Source: Duganella margarita
GTDB lineage: Bacteria; Pseudomonadota; Gammaproteobacteria; Burkholderiales; Burkholderiaceae_D
NCBI RefSeq assembly: GCF_009857535.1
Contig: NZ_WWCS01000006.1
Coordinates: 186,001 to 250,000, forward strand
DNA length: 64,000 nt
Reading direction: 5' to 3'
Position 1 is the stretch's first letter, and every line of letters starts with the position of its first letter. Under the pieces are notes generated by a model. The model ran no database searches, was not told the DNA's origin, and worked only from the letters and a program-made list of their open reading frames with translations. This document shows positions 63,604 to 64,000 of the stretch, piece by piece. Made by a program: the position numbers and the translations under genes.

Positions 63604-64000
63604 ATGGCCAGTTCCAATCAAGGCAACCAAGGCAACCAAGGCAACCAAGGCAAGCAGGGCACTGACAAAGGCAGCAGCGAGCAAAGCGACACCAGCAACC
63701 GTGGCTTCGCTTCGATGGACCCGGAACGTCAGCGCGAGATCGCTGCGGAAGGCGGTCGTGCCGCCCATGCGTCCGGTAACGCGCACGAATTCACCTCTGA
63801 CGAAGCGCGCAAGGCCGGCAGCATGAGCCATCGAAGCGACGGCAATCAGCAAAGCGGCAGCAGCGGCAGTGGCTCGCGCGGCAGCCGCAGCGATGAGCAG
63901 GACGACGACCAGGACGGCGGCATGCGCGGGTCGTCCGGCGCCGGCGGCTCGCGCAGCGGCGGCAGCCAACAAAGCGGTAGTGGCGGTTCGCGCGGCAGCA
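63604..64000 (+). CDS. KGG-motif stress protein (YciG-like), 3' end outside window
   Basis: ATG at 63604 with AAAGGAGA eight to ten bases upstream; 132 codons are visible and no stop is reached. After a repeated NQG segment, residues about 34-77 (GFASMDPERQREIAAEGGRA, AHEFTSDEARKAGSMSH) match the KGG repeat of YciG and con-10-like stress proteins. The rest is a Gly/Ser/Arg/Asp-rich disordered tail, longer than in E. coli YciG (about 60 aa). Expected under general stress or stationary phase. Confidence 0.85.
   Translation, partial: MASSNQGNQGNQGNQGKQGTDKGSSEQSDTSNRGFASMDPERQREIAAEGGRAAHASGNAHEFTSDEARKAGSMSHRSDGNQQSGSSGSGSRGSRSDEQDDDQDGGMRGSSGAGGSRSGGSQQSGSGGSRGS
63619..63654 (+). repeat. 9-nt tandem repeat inside the KGG gene
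   Basis: Four in-frame copies of CAAGGCAAC (the last ends AAG) encode repeated Gln-Gly-Asn. Slippage would change copy number without shifting the frame. Confidence 0.8.

Overview
The window is GC-rich, densely coded DNA from a Gram-negative bacterium. TonB-dependent uptake, a PEP-CTERM protein, twin-arginine signals, a CheV-type chemotaxis protein and the overall protein flavour point to Betaproteobacteria, most likely Oxalobacteraceae (Duganella/Massilia/Telluria group). That placement is inferred from gene content only; no rRNA gene is present.

Layout. 1-4.5 kb (minus): D-amino-acid dehydrogenase (cut by the window edge), a DUF885 peptidase-like protein and an FAD monooxygenase. 4.6-7.3 kb (plus): a class A beta-lactamase translationally coupled to a three-part fusion (helical repeat, GNAT, NADAR). 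7.3-13.5 kb (minus): a tightly coupled operon of a Pls/PosA-type NRPS-like synthetase, a phosphopantetheinyl transferase, a polysaccharide deacetylase, a YdeI-like protein and a truncated HD-hydrolase fragment. 13.6-15.1 kb: AMP nucleosidase.

15.3-42.3 kb is one large arabinan/pentose locus. It holds a TonB receptor, a GPH symporter, four GH43 enzymes, GH51, GH97 and GH127 glycosidases, an aldose epimerase, a non-phosphorylative (Weimberg-type) oxidation pathway (SDR sugar dehydrogenase, IlvD/Edd-type pentonate dehydratase, FAH-fold AraD1/GguC protein, alpha-ketoglutaric semialdehyde dehydrogenase), a YtfQRT-YjfF-type furanose ABC transporter and a GbpR-like LysR regulator. The genes fit a path from arabinan in the environment, through periplasmic trimming and import, to 2-oxoglutarate. 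No sugar lactonase is visible. Four copies of a palindromic repeat matching the dRS3 core ATTCCC-N8-GGGAAT, or diverged from it, sit only at junctions between genes of this locus.

42.4-64 kb is mixed chromosome: PEP-CTERM protein, an unrecognised 455-aa protein, a Csp-type copper-storage protein, a MarR-GNAT regulator next to a penicillin-acylase-family enzyme, a chemoreceptor, a decayed AEC permease beside an acyltransferase, a Na+/H+ antiporter operon with a LytS/LytTR two-component pair, tRNA-Gly(GCC), CheV, a DJ-1/PfpI protein, S-formylglutathione hydrolase, a second antiporter coupled to a YbdK-type carboxylate-amine ligase, a small extracellular solute-binding protein, a PuuD-type amidotransferase and two small glycine/serine-rich stress-type proteins.

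Most promising for follow-up: the NRPS-like operon, the helical-GNAT-NADAR fusion behind the beta-lactamase, the self-contained arabinan-to-2-oxoglutarate locus with its junction repeats, and a 44-nt imperfect inverted repeat at 61.9-62.0 kb.
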